Assembly: GCA_910580005.1 (NCBI GenBank)
Contig: CAJTXH010000018.1
Coordinates: forward strand, 1 to 30,959
DNA: 30,959 nucleotides
Direction: 5' to 3'
DNA from: an uncultured Lachnospiraceae bacterium
GTDB lineage: Bacteria > Bacillota > Clostridia > Lachnospirales > Lachnospiraceae
Shown piece by piece: positions 1-8,876 of this stretch. The notes under the pieces were generated by a model, which saw nothing but the letters and a program-made list of their open reading frames with translations, was not told the DNA's origin and ran no database searches. A program made the translations under genes and the position numbers. Positions within the stretch are counted from its first letter, which is position 1; the number at the start of each line of letters is the position of its first letter.

Positions 1-1
1 T

Positions 2-112
2 AGGGATTTTATGCGCCATTACGTGGGCTGGCGTAGCGGAAGCGTGCCCTGGAGTGTAATATTTAACTGGGTACGGAAACCCTGCGTCCGTTTTTACACA
101 AACACAGGATAA
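2..112 (+). other. Possible C-terminal tail of an upstream gene, unidentified
   Basis: One frame is open from the window edge to a TAA at 110-112. It would encode a Trp-rich tail with four Trp in about 35 residues. A second frame is open from position 3 to a TAA at 57-59, so the coding frame cannot be decided. No family is recognised. The stretch is richer in G and C than the DNA that follows and could instead be the end of a structured RNA. Treat it as unassigned. Confidence 0.2.
73..95 (+). terminator. Weak candidate terminator
   Basis: A 5-bp stem (ACGGA at 73-77 with TCCGT at 87-91) runs directly into five T. The stem is short, so this is a modest candidate for the end of whatever transcript enters from the left. 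Confidence 0.35.
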
Positions 113-241
113 CTGGAAATTTATGAAACAGACGTGCAAATTGTCAGAAAACTATTGCAAAACCAAAACAAAAGTGTTACAATTAAGACACTTAAAAAAG
201 ACAGCGGTTTTATACCGCAGATGTCAGGTGAGGAGGAGGAT

Positions 242-829
242 ATGCGAAAGAAATCCCATATTTCATTAGCTTGGTATCTGATGAATAGTGAGGGAATGGA
301 AATGCTTGGAGGTCATAAAGGTTCATTCTATATAGGTAGTATATTACCAGACTGCGTTCCATCATTTTTCGTGAGGAAGCATACATTTGAGGATTCCTTT
401 GACATCCTGAAAAAAGAGCTCGGAAAGCTGGTTTCACATTTTGATGTAAGAAAAGGGGCAGACTGCTACTTTTGCAGGCATCTTGGTGTGATAGTCCACT
501 ATATAGCTGATTATTTTACGTTTCCGCATAATGCTAATTACCCCGGGAAGTTAAAAGACCATTGTGTTTATGAAGAGGAACTGAAACATGCAATCCGTTC
601 CTATGTCCATAGCCCGGAAGCAATAAGAAAGCGTTTAGCGGAAACAGTCCATTCCCCAGGTGCGATATTGAACTTTGTCCAGAGGATGCACGAGATTTAT
701 ACCAGAATGCAGAGTGCTGTGAACCGTGACTGTGAATATATTGTAGAGCTTTGCCATACTGTTGTTGATGCAATCCTTCTGTTATTTGAAGAACAAACTA
801 AAGAAACGCACCTCAGAATACCAGCTTAA
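242..829 (+). CDS. Zinc-dependent phospholipase C-like protein
   Basis: A protein of about 195 residues that resembles the small zinc-dependent phospholipase C/S1-P1 nuclease-fold proteins common in Clostridia. The visible candidate metal ligands are an N-terminal His (KSHISLA), Asp in GSILPDC, His in RKHTFEDS, the HxxxD pair in VHYIADYF, and a later His/Glu pair in DHCVYEEEL. There is no signal peptide, so it should be cytoplasmic, unlike the secreted toxin members. The frame is open further upstream to a GTG at 134, but the ATG at 242 follows a strong AGGAGGAGGA site, so I start there. It is followed by a strong terminator. Substrate is unknown. A related-fold protein lies at 8877-9602. Confidence 0.75.
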   Translation: MRKKSHISLAWYLMNSEGMEMLGGHKGSFYIGSILPDCVPSFFVRKHTFEDSFDILKKELGKLVSHFDVRKGADCYFCRHLGVIVHYIADYFTFPHNANYPGKLKDHCVYEEELKHAIRSYVHSPEAIRKRLAETVHSPGAILNFVQRMHEIYTRMQSAVNRDCEYIVELCHTVVDAILLLFEEQTKETHLRIPA

Positions 830-882
830 GATTATGGAAGGCGGAAAGTTTTATGAGGACGGAACCGTACATCGTATAAGGG

Positions 883-922
883 GCTGCCTGTTACACATAA
901 TAAAGTAACAGGCAGCTTTTTT
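883..922 (+). terminator. Rho-independent terminator
   Basis: A perfect 12-bp stem (GCTGCCTGTTAC at 883-894 with GTAACAGGCAGC at 905-916) with a 10-base loop is followed by six T. It ends transcription after the phospholipase C-like gene. Confidence 0.93.
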
Positions 923-949
923 GTTTTACATTTATAGGAGGGAAACCAT

Positions 950-1234
950 ATGGAGCACATGGTGTCAGTAAATATTTTAAAAGAAGATAAATCTGAGGAA
1001 GAAGTTGAAATATACTTTGAAACTGATGACTTTGAAGAACTTGTAGAAGCAGAGGAAAAAGTTGCATTTATAAAAGAACAGGCAAAGAAACAGTATGAAG
1101 ATGCCAGGAAAGTTTATTTTACTAAAAAAGATTTAAAAGAACTGCAGGAAGAAATTGATGATATATATGATAAATCAGACTGGCATAATGATGAAACATT
1201 TGATGAATTTATGGAGCATGAGGACTTCTATTAA
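950..1234 (+). CDS. Small acidic hypothetical protein
   Basis: 94 residues, very rich in Glu, Asp and Lys, probably mostly helical. Starts at an ATG after a TAGGAGGG site seven to eight bases upstream; an in-frame ATG at 959 is a less well-spaced alternative. No domain is recognised and there is no signal peptide or membrane segment. It sits alone between a terminator and the promoter of the foldase gene, so it is probably a single-gene transcript. Function unknown. Confidence 0.7.
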   Translation: MEHMVSVNILKEDKSEEEVEIYFETDDFEELVEAEEKVAFIKEQAKKQYEDARKVYFTKKDLKELQEEIDDIYDKSDWHNDETFDEFMEHEDFY

Positions 1235-1286
1235 AAATGAGAGATAGCTTACTTAAAAAATTCAGACACTTATCACATTTTCTATC

Positions 1287-1314
1287 TTGACTTCTTCCTG
1301 ATTTGCGGTAGAAT
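1287..1314 (+). promoter_or_regulatory. Sigma-A-type promoter of the foldase gene
   Basis: TTGACT (1287-1292), a 16-base spacer, then TAGAAT (1309-1314), about 50 bases before the start codon at 1372. Both hexamers differ from consensus by one base. Confidence 0.75.
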
Positions 1315-1371
1315 AGATGATAGCGTTTTGTGTATAAAGCGTTACGCAAGATTAATTTTGGAGGAGTAAAA

Positions 1372-2619
1372 ATGAATTCAGCAAAAAAATTAATGAACCA
1401 GCAAAATAAGACTGATAGTAATGCATCTAAAGCAGGTGTCCCGGCTTCTGGTGACAGGGTTTTAGGGGACGCAGGCGGCGGTCCAGACAAAAAGCCAATA
1501 ATCCTTGGTGCAATATGTGTTATAGTTGTACTGGCGCTTTGTATAGGCGTAGGCATACAGCAGTTAAAGCCGCAGAGGGTGCTGGTGGTTAATGATACAA
1601 AGAAGACTATGGATGATATGATGTATCCTATTTATGAAAGGGAAAGCATGTACCTTCCTTTAAATGAAACATACCAGTACATGATGGGTTCTTCTGTATG
1701 GGATGTCGGCTACCAGGGTGACGATTCTTCTGTTGAAGCAGGCACAAATAATTCTGATGGTCTTAAAATAGAGATAATGAATAAAGAAACAGAATATGAA
1801 ATCTTATACCAGGAAGCTCAAAAGGCTGGATATGAGGTTACAGAAGATGAAAAAAAAGATGCAGAGAAGAAGGCGGATGAGGCATTAAAGGGGCTTTCAG
1901 GCGTACAAAAGCTTAAACTCTGTATTTCAAAGAAGAATTTAACTTCAAGGTTTGAAAAAAGGATAGTTGCAGACAGGTATAAGGCTGACCAGCAGGCAAA
2001 CCTTAATAAAGAAGTTGATGAGGATAAGGCAGTTGCAGATATTTCAAAAGAAGATTACCGCCAGTATGATATAGATTATTATTATGTCTCACTTTCTACT
2101 GTTGACAGTGAGGGTAATTCAAAAGAATTATCAAAAAGTGACAAAGAGGAACTTGTAAAGGATATAAAGGCACTTGCTAAAAAAGCAGCAAAGGCAAAGG
2201 ACTTCTCAAAACTTATTGAAGATGAAGAAAAGTCAGATATTAAATATAACACAGGCAATTTTACAGAGAAATCAGGCTGGACATTTGTTTCTGATAAGAA
2301 TTTAAAGAAAATCAAAGCTTTAAAGAATGGTGAAATTTCAGAAGTATTTATTGATGATTCTGCTGGATATTATGTATTTGTAAAGATGATAGATAATAAT
2401 TCAACAGAAAGCTATGAGTCAGAGTGTGACAAGGCAATTAAAGAGGCACAGAAAGTTAAGTATGATGAATGGTATAAAGGGATTAAAGATAGTTATAAAG
2501 TTGAGATAAATAATGAAATCTGGGATGATATAACTATCGGGGCAGTAACAACAAATATAGTGACTGCAGAAGATTTGCAGGCAATGGCTGAAGAAGATTC
2601 TTCGGGCACATCAGAATAA
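1372..2619 (+). CDS. Membrane-anchored PrsA/SurA-like foldase (parvulin-type peptidyl-prolyl isomerase)
   Basis: 415 residues. A cytoplasmic N-terminus of about 40 residues precedes one membrane helix (about 42-62), and the rest should lie outside the membrane. The layout matches SurA/PrsA foldases: a helical chaperone region of about 130-230, a divergent parvulin-like region of about 235-345 (the 'IDYYYVSLS' strand, a Lys-rich helix, 'GNFTEKSGWTF', then a 'GEISEVF' strand), and a helical C-terminal tail. Unlike Bacillus PrsA it has no lipobox Cys, so it is anchored by a helix rather than a lipid. The role would be folding of exported proteins. Start chosen at ATG 1372, behind TTTGGAGGAG; the longer frame from 1330 has no such site. 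The isomerase core is poorly conserved, so catalytic activity is uncertain. Confidence 0.72.
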   Translation: MNSAKKLMNQQNKTDSNASKAGVPASGDRVLGDAGGGPDKKPIILGAICVIVVLALCIGVGIQQLKPQRVLVVNDTKKTMDDMMYPIYERESMYLPLNETYQYMMGSSVWDVGYQGDDSSVEAGTNNSDGLKIEIMNKETEYEILYQEAQKAGYEVTEDEKKDAEKKADEALKGLSGVQKLKLCISKKNLTSRFEKRIVADRYKADQQANLNKEVDEDKAVADISKEDYRQYDIDYYYVSLSTVDSEGNSKELSKSDKEELVKDIKALAKKAAKAKDFSKLIEDEEKSDIKYNTGNFTEKSGWTFVSDKNLKKIKALKNGEISEVFIDDSAGYYVFVKMIDNNSTESYESECDKAIKEAQKVKYDEWYKGIKDSYKVEINNEIWDDITIGAVTTNIVTAEDLQAMAEEDSSGTSE

Positions 2620-2652
2620 TAAAAAAGTAACAGGAAGTTATTAATGCAGTAC

Positions 2653-2691
2653 AAGCCGTATGGATTATAATTAACAGATGCCATATGGCTT
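2653..2691 (+). terminator. Candidate terminator or leader hairpin before purL
   Basis: An 11-bp stem with one G-U pair (AAGCCGTATGG at 2653-2663 with CCATATGGCTT at 2681-2691), flanked further out by AGTAAC/GTTACT. Only a short, interrupted T tract follows, so termination is likely partial. I looked here for a purine riboswitch and did not see one. Confidence 0.45.
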
Positions 2692-2755
2692 GTTGTTACT
2701 ATATTAAAGCTGCTTTGTACATATTATATCAGACGAAATGGAGGACACATAATTT

Positions 2756-5700
2756 ATGGGAAATGTTAAAAGAATTTATGTTGAAAAGAGAACACCTTAT
2801 GCTGTACGTGCAAAAGAACTGGCAGAGGAGACAAGGCGTTATCTTGGTATTAAAGGGCTTGAAAATGTACGTGTGCTTATACGTTATGATGTTGAGAACT
2901 TAAGTGATGAAACATATAAACAGGCACTTGTTACTGTGTTTTCTGAACCGCCTGTAGATAATTATTATGAGGAAGAGTTTAGTTATAAGGAAGGAAGCCT
3001 TGTATTTTCAGTAGAATATCTTCCAGGGCAGTTTGACCAGAGGGCTGATTCAGCAGAACAGTGTGTAAAACTTTTAAACGAAAAGGAAACCCCTGTTATA
3101 CGTTCAGCGGTTACGTATGTTTTTGAGGGCAATATCACAGAAGAAATGGCAAACCGTATAAAGGAATACTGTATTAACCCTGTTGATTCACGTGAAACAG
3201 ATGAGAAGAAACCAGAAACGCTTGTACAGGAATTTGATGAGCCGGCAGATGTAGCTGTATTTGAAGGTTTTAAAGATATGCCAGAAAAAGAGTTAAAGTC
3301 ACTCTATAATTCATTAAACCTTGCAATGACATTTAAAGATTTCATCCATATCCAGAATTACTTTAAAGGGGAAGAAAAAAGAGACCCGTCTGTTACAGAA
3401 ATACGTGTGCTTGACACATACTGGTCTGACCATTGCCGCCACACAACATTTCTTACAGAACTTAAAAATGTTGAATTTAAAGACGGGTATTATAAAGAGC
3501 CTGTTGTTAAAGCTTATGAAGAATACCTTGAGGCAAGGAAAGAGCTTTTTAAAGACAGGAAAGACAAGTTTGTTTCACTTATGGATATTGCGCTTATGGG
3601 AATGCGCAAACTTAAGGCAGATGGAAAACTTGATGATATGGAAGAGTCAGACGAGATTAATGCATGTTCTGTAATTGTGCCAGTGGAGATTGATGGCAGG
3701 ACTGAGGAATGGCTTGTATTCTTTAAAAATGAAACACATAACCACCCAACGGAAATTGAACCGTTCGGTGGGGCAGCCACATGCCTTGGCGGTGCAATAC
3801 GTGACCCTCTTTCAGGACGTGGCTATGTGTACCAGGCTATGCGTGTAACAGGCGCAGCAGACCCTTCTGTGCCTATGTCAGATACATTGCCTGGAAAGCT
3901 TCCACAGAGAAAAATTGTAACAGGCGCAGCACAGGGTTACAGTTCATATGGCAACCAGATAGGGCTTGCTACTGGGCTTGTAAATGAGGTATACCATCCA
4001 GGCTATGTTGCAAAACGTATGGAGATTGGTGCTGTTATGGGTGCAGCGCCACGCCGCAATGTAATCCGTAAAAACAGTGACCCAGGCGATATAATTATAC
4101 TTATCGGCGGACGTACAGGGCGTGATGGCATTGGTGGTGCAACTGGTTCATCTAAGGCACATACTACAAATTCCATTGATGTGTGCGGGGCAGAAGTACA
4201 AAAAGGAAATGCTCCTACAGAGCGTAAAATACAGCGCCTTTTCAGAAGGGAAGAGGCAAGTTTAATTATTAAAAAGTGTAATGACTTTGGTGCAGGTGGC
4301 GTATCAGTTGCCATTGGTGAGCTTGCAGACGGGTTAAGGGTGAACCTTGATAAAGTGCCTAAAAAGTACGCAGGACTGGATGGCACAGAACTTGCGATTT
4401 CTGAGTCACAGGAACGTATGGCGGTAGTAGTTGCCAAAGAAAATGTTGATAAAATGTTAGGGCTTGCAGCAGAGGAGAACCTTGAAGCCATAGTAGTTGC
4501 AGAAGTAACAGAAGAGCCGCGCCTTGTGCTTTTATGGAGGGACAAGGTTATTGTAAATATATCAAGGGCATTTCTTGATACTAATGGGGCACACCAGGAA
4601 ACAGATGTTGTTGTAACAATGCCTTCAGAGGAAGATAATTACTTTACGCAGGAAAAAGAAGTTACAGATATAAAAGAAGCATGGCTGTCAACGTTAGGTG
4701 ATTTAAATGTATGCTCACAAAAAGGGCTTGTTGAAATGTTTGACAGTTCAATTGGAGCAGCAAGTGTATATATGCCATATGGCGGTAAGCGCCAGCTTAC
4801 ACCTGTACAGGCAATGGTTGCAAAGCTTCCTGTGCTTTCTGGCAAATGTGACACAGTTACAATGATGAGTTATGGAATTGACCCATACCTTGCAAGCTGG
4901 AGCCCATACCACGGCTCTGTATATGCAGTAATATTATCTGTTGCCAAAATAGTTGCAGCAGGCGGTGATTACAGCAAGATACGTTTTACATTCCAGGAAT
5001 ATTTTAAACGCCTGGGAGAAAACCCTGAGCGCTGGGGTGAGCCTTTAGCCGCCCTTCTTGGTGCATATGATGCACAGATAAAGCTCGGGCTTGCTTCCAT
5101 AGGAGGCAAGGACAGTATGTCAGGCACATTTAATGATATTGATGTACCTCCTACATTGTGTTCATTTGCCGTAGATATTGCAAAAGTACAAGATATTATT
5201 ACACCAGAACTTAAAGAGGCAGGCAATGTGCTTGTTAAGTTTGATATAGAAAAAGACAAGTATTCACTTCCTGTATACAGCCAGCTTATGTCCCTTTATG
5301 GACAAATCAGGGATATGGCACAGGCAGGGATTATTAAGTCAGCTTATGCAACGGGATATGGCGGAATATGTGAAGCTGCAAGCAAAATGGCATTTGGCAA
5401 CGGGCTGGGTGTTACAATAGACAATAGTGTAAGCAAAACAGCATTATTTGCAAAAGATTATGGTTCAATAATTGCAGAAGTTACTGTAAATGACCTTGGA
5501 AAGATTACTGCACCTTATACAAAGGTTGCAGAAATTACAGATAGTGCAGAGTTTGTATATAATGGTACAGCCATTACAATGGAAGAAGCATTAAAAGCAT
5601 GGACATCGAGGCTTGAAAGTGTATTCCCAACAAGGTCAGGCGTAAAACAGACAGAACTTGAAGATGTTCTATATAAAGAAAAAAAGATTTATATATCAAA

Positions 5701-6511
5701 GAACAAGATAGCAAAACCAGAAGTATTTATTCCAGTATTTCCAGGTACTAACTGCGAATATGATACTGCCAGGGCATTTGAGGCAGCAGGGGCAGTTGTA
5801 AATACAGTTGTATTTAAAAATATGACAGAAAGCCAGATTACAGACTCTGCCAGGGCATTTGAAGATGCAGTAAGAAACGCCCAGATACTTATGTTTTCAG
5901 GTGGTTTCAGTGCAGGTGATGAACCAGATGGTTCAGCTAAGTTTATATCATCAGTATTCAGGAACCAGGGGATAATGGAAGCAGTACATGAACTTATAAA
6001 CAGAAGGGATGGGCTTGTGCTTGGCATATGCAATGGTTTCCAGGCACTTGTAAAACTTGGGCTTGTGCCTTATGGTGAGATAAGGCCGCAGTCAGCAGAC
6101 TCACCAACGCTTACAACAAACAGCATTGGACGCCATATTTCCAAGACAGTATATACTAAAGTTGTTTCTAATAAATCACCTTGGCTTTCAAAAGCAAAGC
6201 TTGGCGGTATTTATTCAATCCCTGCATCACATGGGGAAGGGCGTTTTGTTGCAAGTGATGAAGTAATAAAGAAGCTTTTTGAAAATGGACAGGTTGCAAC
6301 AAGGTATGCAGACCTTTCAGGGAAACCAACAATGGACGAAGACTTTAACCCGAATGGCTCATATGCTGCAATTGAAGGAATTACAAGCCCTGACGGGCGT
6401 GTGTTTGGCAAGATGGCACACTCTGAAAGAATAGGTGGCGGGGTTGCCATAAATATATATGGAAACCAGAACCAGTATATATTTGAGTCAGGTGTAGAGT
6501 ATTTTAAATAA
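2756..6511 (+). CDS. purL: Phosphoribosylformylglycinamidine synthase, single-chain form
   Basis: Catalyses the ATP- and glutamine-dependent step of purine synthesis that converts FGAR to FGAM. At 1251 residues it is the fused long form (PurS-like N-terminus, PurL synthetase core, PurQ-type glutaminase) rather than the split PurS/PurQ/PurL of Bacillus. Visible motifs: the 'DTYWSDHCRHTTF' loop near 220-232, the 'ETHNHPTEIEPFGGAATCLG' region near 328, two AIRS-like halves, and a C-terminal class I glutaminase with 'FPGTNCEYD', nucleophile Cys1092 in 'GICNGFQ', and the His1222/Glu1224 pair in 'AHSER'. All key residues are present. The start follows ATGGAGG by 11 bases. It is not in a pur operon; the next gene is ridA, 30 bases downstream. 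Confidence 0.97.
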   Translation: MGNVKRIYVEKRTPYAVRAKELAEETRRYLGIKGLENVRVLIRYDVENLSDETYKQALVTVFSEPPVDNYYEEEFSYKEGSLVFSVEYLPGQFDQRADSAEQCVKLLNEKETPVIRSAVTYVFEGNITEEMANRIKEYCINPVDSRETDEKKPETLVQEFDEPADVAVFEGFKDMPEKELKSLYNSLNLAMTFKDFIHIQNYFKGEEKRDPSVTEIRVLDTYWSDHCRHTTFLTELKNVEFKDGYYKEPVVKAYEEYLEARKELFKDRKDKFVSLMDIALMGMRKLKADGKLDDMEESDEINACSVIVPVEIDGRTEEWLVFFKNETHNHPTEIEPFGGAATCLGGAIRDPLSGRGYVYQAMRVTGAADPSVPMSDTLPGKLPQRKIVTGAAQGYSSYGNQIGLATGLVNEVYHPGYVAKRMEIGAVMGAAPRRNVIRKNSDPGDIIILIGGRTGRDGIGGATGSSKAHTTNSIDVCGAEVQKGNAPTERKIQRLFRREEASLIIKKCNDFGAGGVSVAIGELADGLRVNLDKVPKKYAGLDGTELAISESQERMAVVVAKENVDKMLGLAAEENLEAIVVAEVTEEPRLVLLWRDKVIVNISRAFLDTNGAHQETDVVVTMPSEEDNYFTQEKEVTDIKEAWLSTLGDLNVCSQKGLVEMFDSSIGAASVYMPYGGKRQLTPVQAMVAKLPVLSGKCDTVTMMSYGIDPYLASWSPYHGSVYAVILSVAKIVAAGGDYSKIRFTFQEYFKRLGENPERWGEPLAALLGAYDAQIKLGLASIGGKDSMSGTFNDIDVPPTLCSFAVDIAKVQDIITPELKEAGNVLVKFDIEKDKYSLPVYSQLMSLYGQIRDMAQAGIIKSAYATGYGGICEAASKMAFGNGLGVTIDNSVSKTALFAKDYGSIIAEVTVNDLGKITAPYTKVAEITDSAEFVYNGTAITMEEALKAWTSRLESVFPTRSGVKQTELEDVLYKEKKIYISKNKIAKPEVFIPVFPGTNCEYDTARAFEAAGAVVNTVVFKNMTESQITDSARAFEDAVRNAQILMFSGGFSAGDEPDGSAKFISSVFRNQGIMEAVHELINRRDGLVLGICNGFQALVKLGLVPYGEIRPQSADSPTLTTNSIGRHISKTVYTKVVSNKSPWLSKAKLGGIYSIPASHGEGRFVASDEVIKKLFENGQVATRYADLSGKPTMDEDFNPNGSYAAIEGITSPDGRVFGKMAHSERIGGGVAINIYGNQNQYIFESGVEYFK

Positions 6512-6541
6512 TAATATAATTACAGAAAGGAAAGAAGATTT

Positions 6542-6919
6542 ATGAAAAATATAATTAAAACAGATAAAGCACCAGCTGCTATAGGACCATATTCACAGGC
6601 AGTTGAAGTAAATGGCATGGTATATACATCAGGTGTAATCCCTGTTGACCCCGTAACTGGTGAAATTACAGGCAGTACAGCAGCAGACCAGGCGGAGCAG
6701 GTATTTTCAAACCTTAAAAATTTAATTGAAGCATCAGGGGCTTCTATGGAAAATATAATTAAGACAGTTGTATTTTTAAAAAATATGGAAGATTTTACTG
6801 CTATAAACGGAGTTTATGCTAAATATTTCCCACAGCCTTATCCTGCAAGGTCATGTGTTGAAGTAGCAAGGCTTCCAAAAGATGTTATGCTTGAAGTTGA
6901 GGCAATAGTTGTAAAATAA
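6542..6919 (+). CDS. ridA: RidA family reactive intermediate deaminase
   Basis: 125 residues, the usual full length for the YjgF/RidA family. These trimeric cytoplasmic enzymes hydrolyse reactive enamine/imine intermediates released by PLP enzymes such as threonine dehydratase. Family signatures seen are the N-terminal 'APAAIGPYSQAV', 'VYTSGVIPVDP', the conserved Arg in 'YPARSCVEVARLPKDV' that binds the substrate carboxylate, and the C-terminal 'LEVEAIVV'. AGAAAGGAAAG lies before the ATG. The 30-base gap after purL and the lack of a terminator between them suggest co-transcription with purL. Confidence 0.94.
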   Translation: MKNIIKTDKAPAAIGPYSQAVEVNGMVYTSGVIPVDPVTGEITGSTAADQAEQVFSNLKNLIEASGASMENIIKTVVFLKNMEDFTAINGVYAKYFPQPYPARSCVEVARLPKDVMLEVEAIVVK

Positions 6920-7306
6920 TAGTATTTTACTTTAAAACGGACAGTTTCTGTGCCAGAGCCAGAATAAAATAACTAAAAACTGGGTGTTAAAAATTATTCG
7001 TATGGTTATTTTTGCTTCTCTATAATAGTAGAATATTCTATCTGTGTAGAAAAATACTTAACAATTTACCTGCCTTTTAGGCAATATATGCCATTTTTCC
7101 AAAAAAATACGTTAAAACAGGAGTTTTTTGGTTAAATTTATGTTAAAAGAAGTGTTGACAAATAATGCTGGCGTTGCTATAATTGGTTTTGCAATGTAAT
7201 AGATTTGTAATAATTATTCTATTTATTTGACAATATTTATATTTTGATAGAAAGTACAGTAAATTTATTTTAAATTGTTATAGGAAGAAACTAATTGGAG
7301 GTAATT
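6920..7306 (+). other. AT-rich intergenic region and 5' leader of the wall hydrolase gene
   Basis: No gene. It holds the strong promoter at 7155-7183 and then a 5' leader of about 115 bases. An AT-only inverted repeat (CCAAAAAA at 7099-7106, TTTTTTGG at 7124-7131) lies upstream of the promoter. A second, weaker promoter-like pair begins with TTGACA near 7228. I saw no clear terminator after ridA and no recognisable c-di-AMP (ydaO) riboswitch, although such switches often precede this type of hydrolase gene. Confidence 0.6.
7155..7183 (+). promoter_or_regulatory. Consensus sigma-A promoter
   Basis: TTGACA (7155-7160), a 17-base spacer, then TATAAT (7178-7183): both hexamers and the spacing are exact consensus. 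It drives the SH3/NlpC-P60 gene and predicts high constitutive expression. Confidence 0.93.
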
Positions 7307-8791
7307 ATGGTTAAGACACATTGGGTTAAACGTGCTGCTGCATTTGGAACAGCAATGACATTATCACTTGCCTGCTACAATATACAAGCTGCGCCTGCCG
7401 CTAGTGCAACGGCAGTGTGCCAGGAAACAGAAATAGCAGGTATTTCATTGTCTTTAGATAAATATTATTCTACAAATTTTGTTGAAAGGTCTGTTCCAGA
7501 AAATGATACCAGTACAACATCACCTGAAACATCTTCTGAACCAACAAAAACAACAGAACCAGCAGCTACAACAGAACCAACAGCTACACCAGAAGCAAAA
7601 AAGACCAGCCAGGACAAAAAAAGTGTAACAAAAAAGAAAACTAGTACACATAAAGTTTCAGAACGCTGGAAGACAACAGGTATATCAATAGCTGATAATT
7701 ATGTTAATATACGCAGACATCCACGTATAAGGGGTTCAAAGGTTATCGGAAAGTTATACAGAGGGTCAGCAGCCAGGATAATCCGTACATGCAAAGGCGG
7801 ATGGGTACAGATAGATTCAGGTGGATTTAAAGGTTATATAAAGAAAGAATTTCTTGCAACAGGTGCTGATGCTGAGAAGCTTGCAGATAAATATGGTACT
7901 AAATACATAACAGTTAAGGAAGGCACAATTACACTTAATGTAAGGTCAAGAACAAGTACAAAGTCAACAATTGTCACACAGATTCCTGAAGAGGAAAGGT
8001 TTTATGTAGAAAAGATGTGTGGTGACAACTGGGTAAGGATTTCAATAGATGATGGCAGGGGATATGTTGCCAAAGAGTTTGTTAATTTAAGGGTAAGATT
8101 TAAGAAAGCTATTTCTATAAAGGAAGAGCGTGCAAGGGCACGTGCAAAAGCAGCAGCAGAAAGAGCAGAGCAGGAAAGGCTCAGGGCGCTTGCAGCAGAG
8201 AGGGAAGCAGCTAATGAGGATTCATCAGACAGCTCTTCATCAAGCAACTCATATTCAAGTTCTTCATCAGGAAGCAGCTCATCTTCAGGAAGTAGCTCAT
8301 CTTCAGGAAGCAGCTCATCAAGCAGCAGCCACAGCAGTTCTTCATCAGGAAGCAGTTCATCAAGCAGTAGCCACAGCAGCTCTTCATCAGGAAGTTCATC
8401 TTCATCAGGAAGCAGTTCAGATTATGGCAGCAGTACAGGTGAACAGATAGCAGCATATGCACAGAAGTTTGTTGGTAATAAATATGTATATGGTGGAACA
8501 AGCCTTACAAATGGAACAGACTGTTCAGGGTTTACAATGAGTGTATATGCACAGTTTGGGTATAGTATTCCAAGAACTTCAAGTGCACAGTCAACATATG
8601 GCACAAGTGTAAGCTTATCAAACTTACAGCCAGGAGATTTAGTATTCTATAAAAATGGTGGTTCAGTAGGACATGTTGGTATGTATATTGGCGGTGGCTC
8701 AATAGTACATGCAAGCAATGAAAGAGATGGAATTAAAATTTCAGGCATGTACTACAGACAGCCATGTGGCGCAAGAAGAATAGTTGGTTAA
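7307..8791 (+). CDS. Secreted peptidoglycan hydrolase, two SH3b domains plus NlpC/P60
   Basis: 494 residues. In order: signal peptide (about 1-30, ending near 'IQAAPA'); Thr/Pro/Glu-rich linker (about 60-110); two bacterial SH3 domains (about 118-190 and 196-265) that should bind the wall; a charged Arg/Ala/Glu helix (about 270-305); a Ser/Gly low-complexity spacer (about 305-375); and a C-terminal NlpC/P60 cysteine peptidase with Cys406 in 'GTDCSGFT', His456 in 'VGHVGMY' and His468 in 'IVHASN'. Such enzymes cut D-Glu-meso-diaminopimelate or related bonds in peptidoglycan stem peptides. ATG 7307 is chosen because GGAGG sits five bases upstream; the TTG at 7295 would overlap that site. The Ser-rich tract is made of near-repeats of GGAAGCAGCTCATC and could vary in length between strains. 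Confidence 0.93.
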   Translation: MVKTHWVKRAAAFGTAMTLSLACYNIQAAPAASATAVCQETEIAGISLSLDKYYSTNFVERSVPENDTSTTSPETSSEPTKTTEPAATTEPTATPEAKKTSQDKKSVTKKKTSTHKVSERWKTTGISIADNYVNIRRHPRIRGSKVIGKLYRGSAARIIRTCKGGWVQIDSGGFKGYIKKEFLATGADAEKLADKYGTKYITVKEGTITLNVRSRTSTKSTIVTQIPEEERFYVEKMCGDNWVRISIDDGRGYVAKEFVNLRVRFKKAISIKEERARARAKAAAERAEQERLRALAAEREAANEDSSDSSSSSNSYSSSSSGSSSSSGSSSSSGSSSSSSSHSSSSSGSSSSSSSHSSSSSGSSSSSGSSSDYGSSTGEQIAAYAQKFVGNKYVYGGTSLTNGTDCSGFTMSVYAQFGYSIPRTSSAQSTYGTSVSLSNLQPGDLVFYKNGGSVGHVGMYIGGGSIVHASNERDGIKISGMYYRQPCGARRIVG

Positions 8792-8813
8792 TATAATAGT
8801 ACAATAAATGTAT

Positions 8814-8844
8814 GCCGGGAGGTGTTTCTCCCGGCTTTAGTTTT
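8814..8844 (+). terminator. Rho-independent terminator
   Basis: A perfect 8-bp GC-rich stem (GCCGGGAG at 8814-8821, CTCCCGGC at 8828-8835), loop GTGTTT, then TTTAGTTTT. Confidence 0.93.
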
Positions 8845-8876
8845 CGTTTAAAGCAATATACAATGGAGGCATGAAA

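Noticed and set aside
834..905. Small ORF just after the first phospholipase C-like gene
   Set aside because: No ribosome site, and its end runs into the terminator stem.
2620..2755. Purine riboswitch upstream of purL
   Set aside because: No conserved purine-aptamer loops are visible; only a hairpin resembling a weak terminator.
4003..4545. 180-codon antisense ORF within purL
   Set aside because: Entirely inside a highly conserved gene, Ser-rich by codon complementarity, no ribosome site.
7184..7306. c-di-AMP (ydaO-type) riboswitch in the long leader of the wall hydrolase gene
   Set aside because: The leader is AT-rich and lacks the conserved GC-rich blocks of that class.
8130..8501. Other-frame ORFs in the Ser-rich region of the hydrolase gene
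   Set aside because: They are by-products of the repetitive AGC/TCA sequence and have no ribosome sites; the NlpC/P60 frame explains the DNA.
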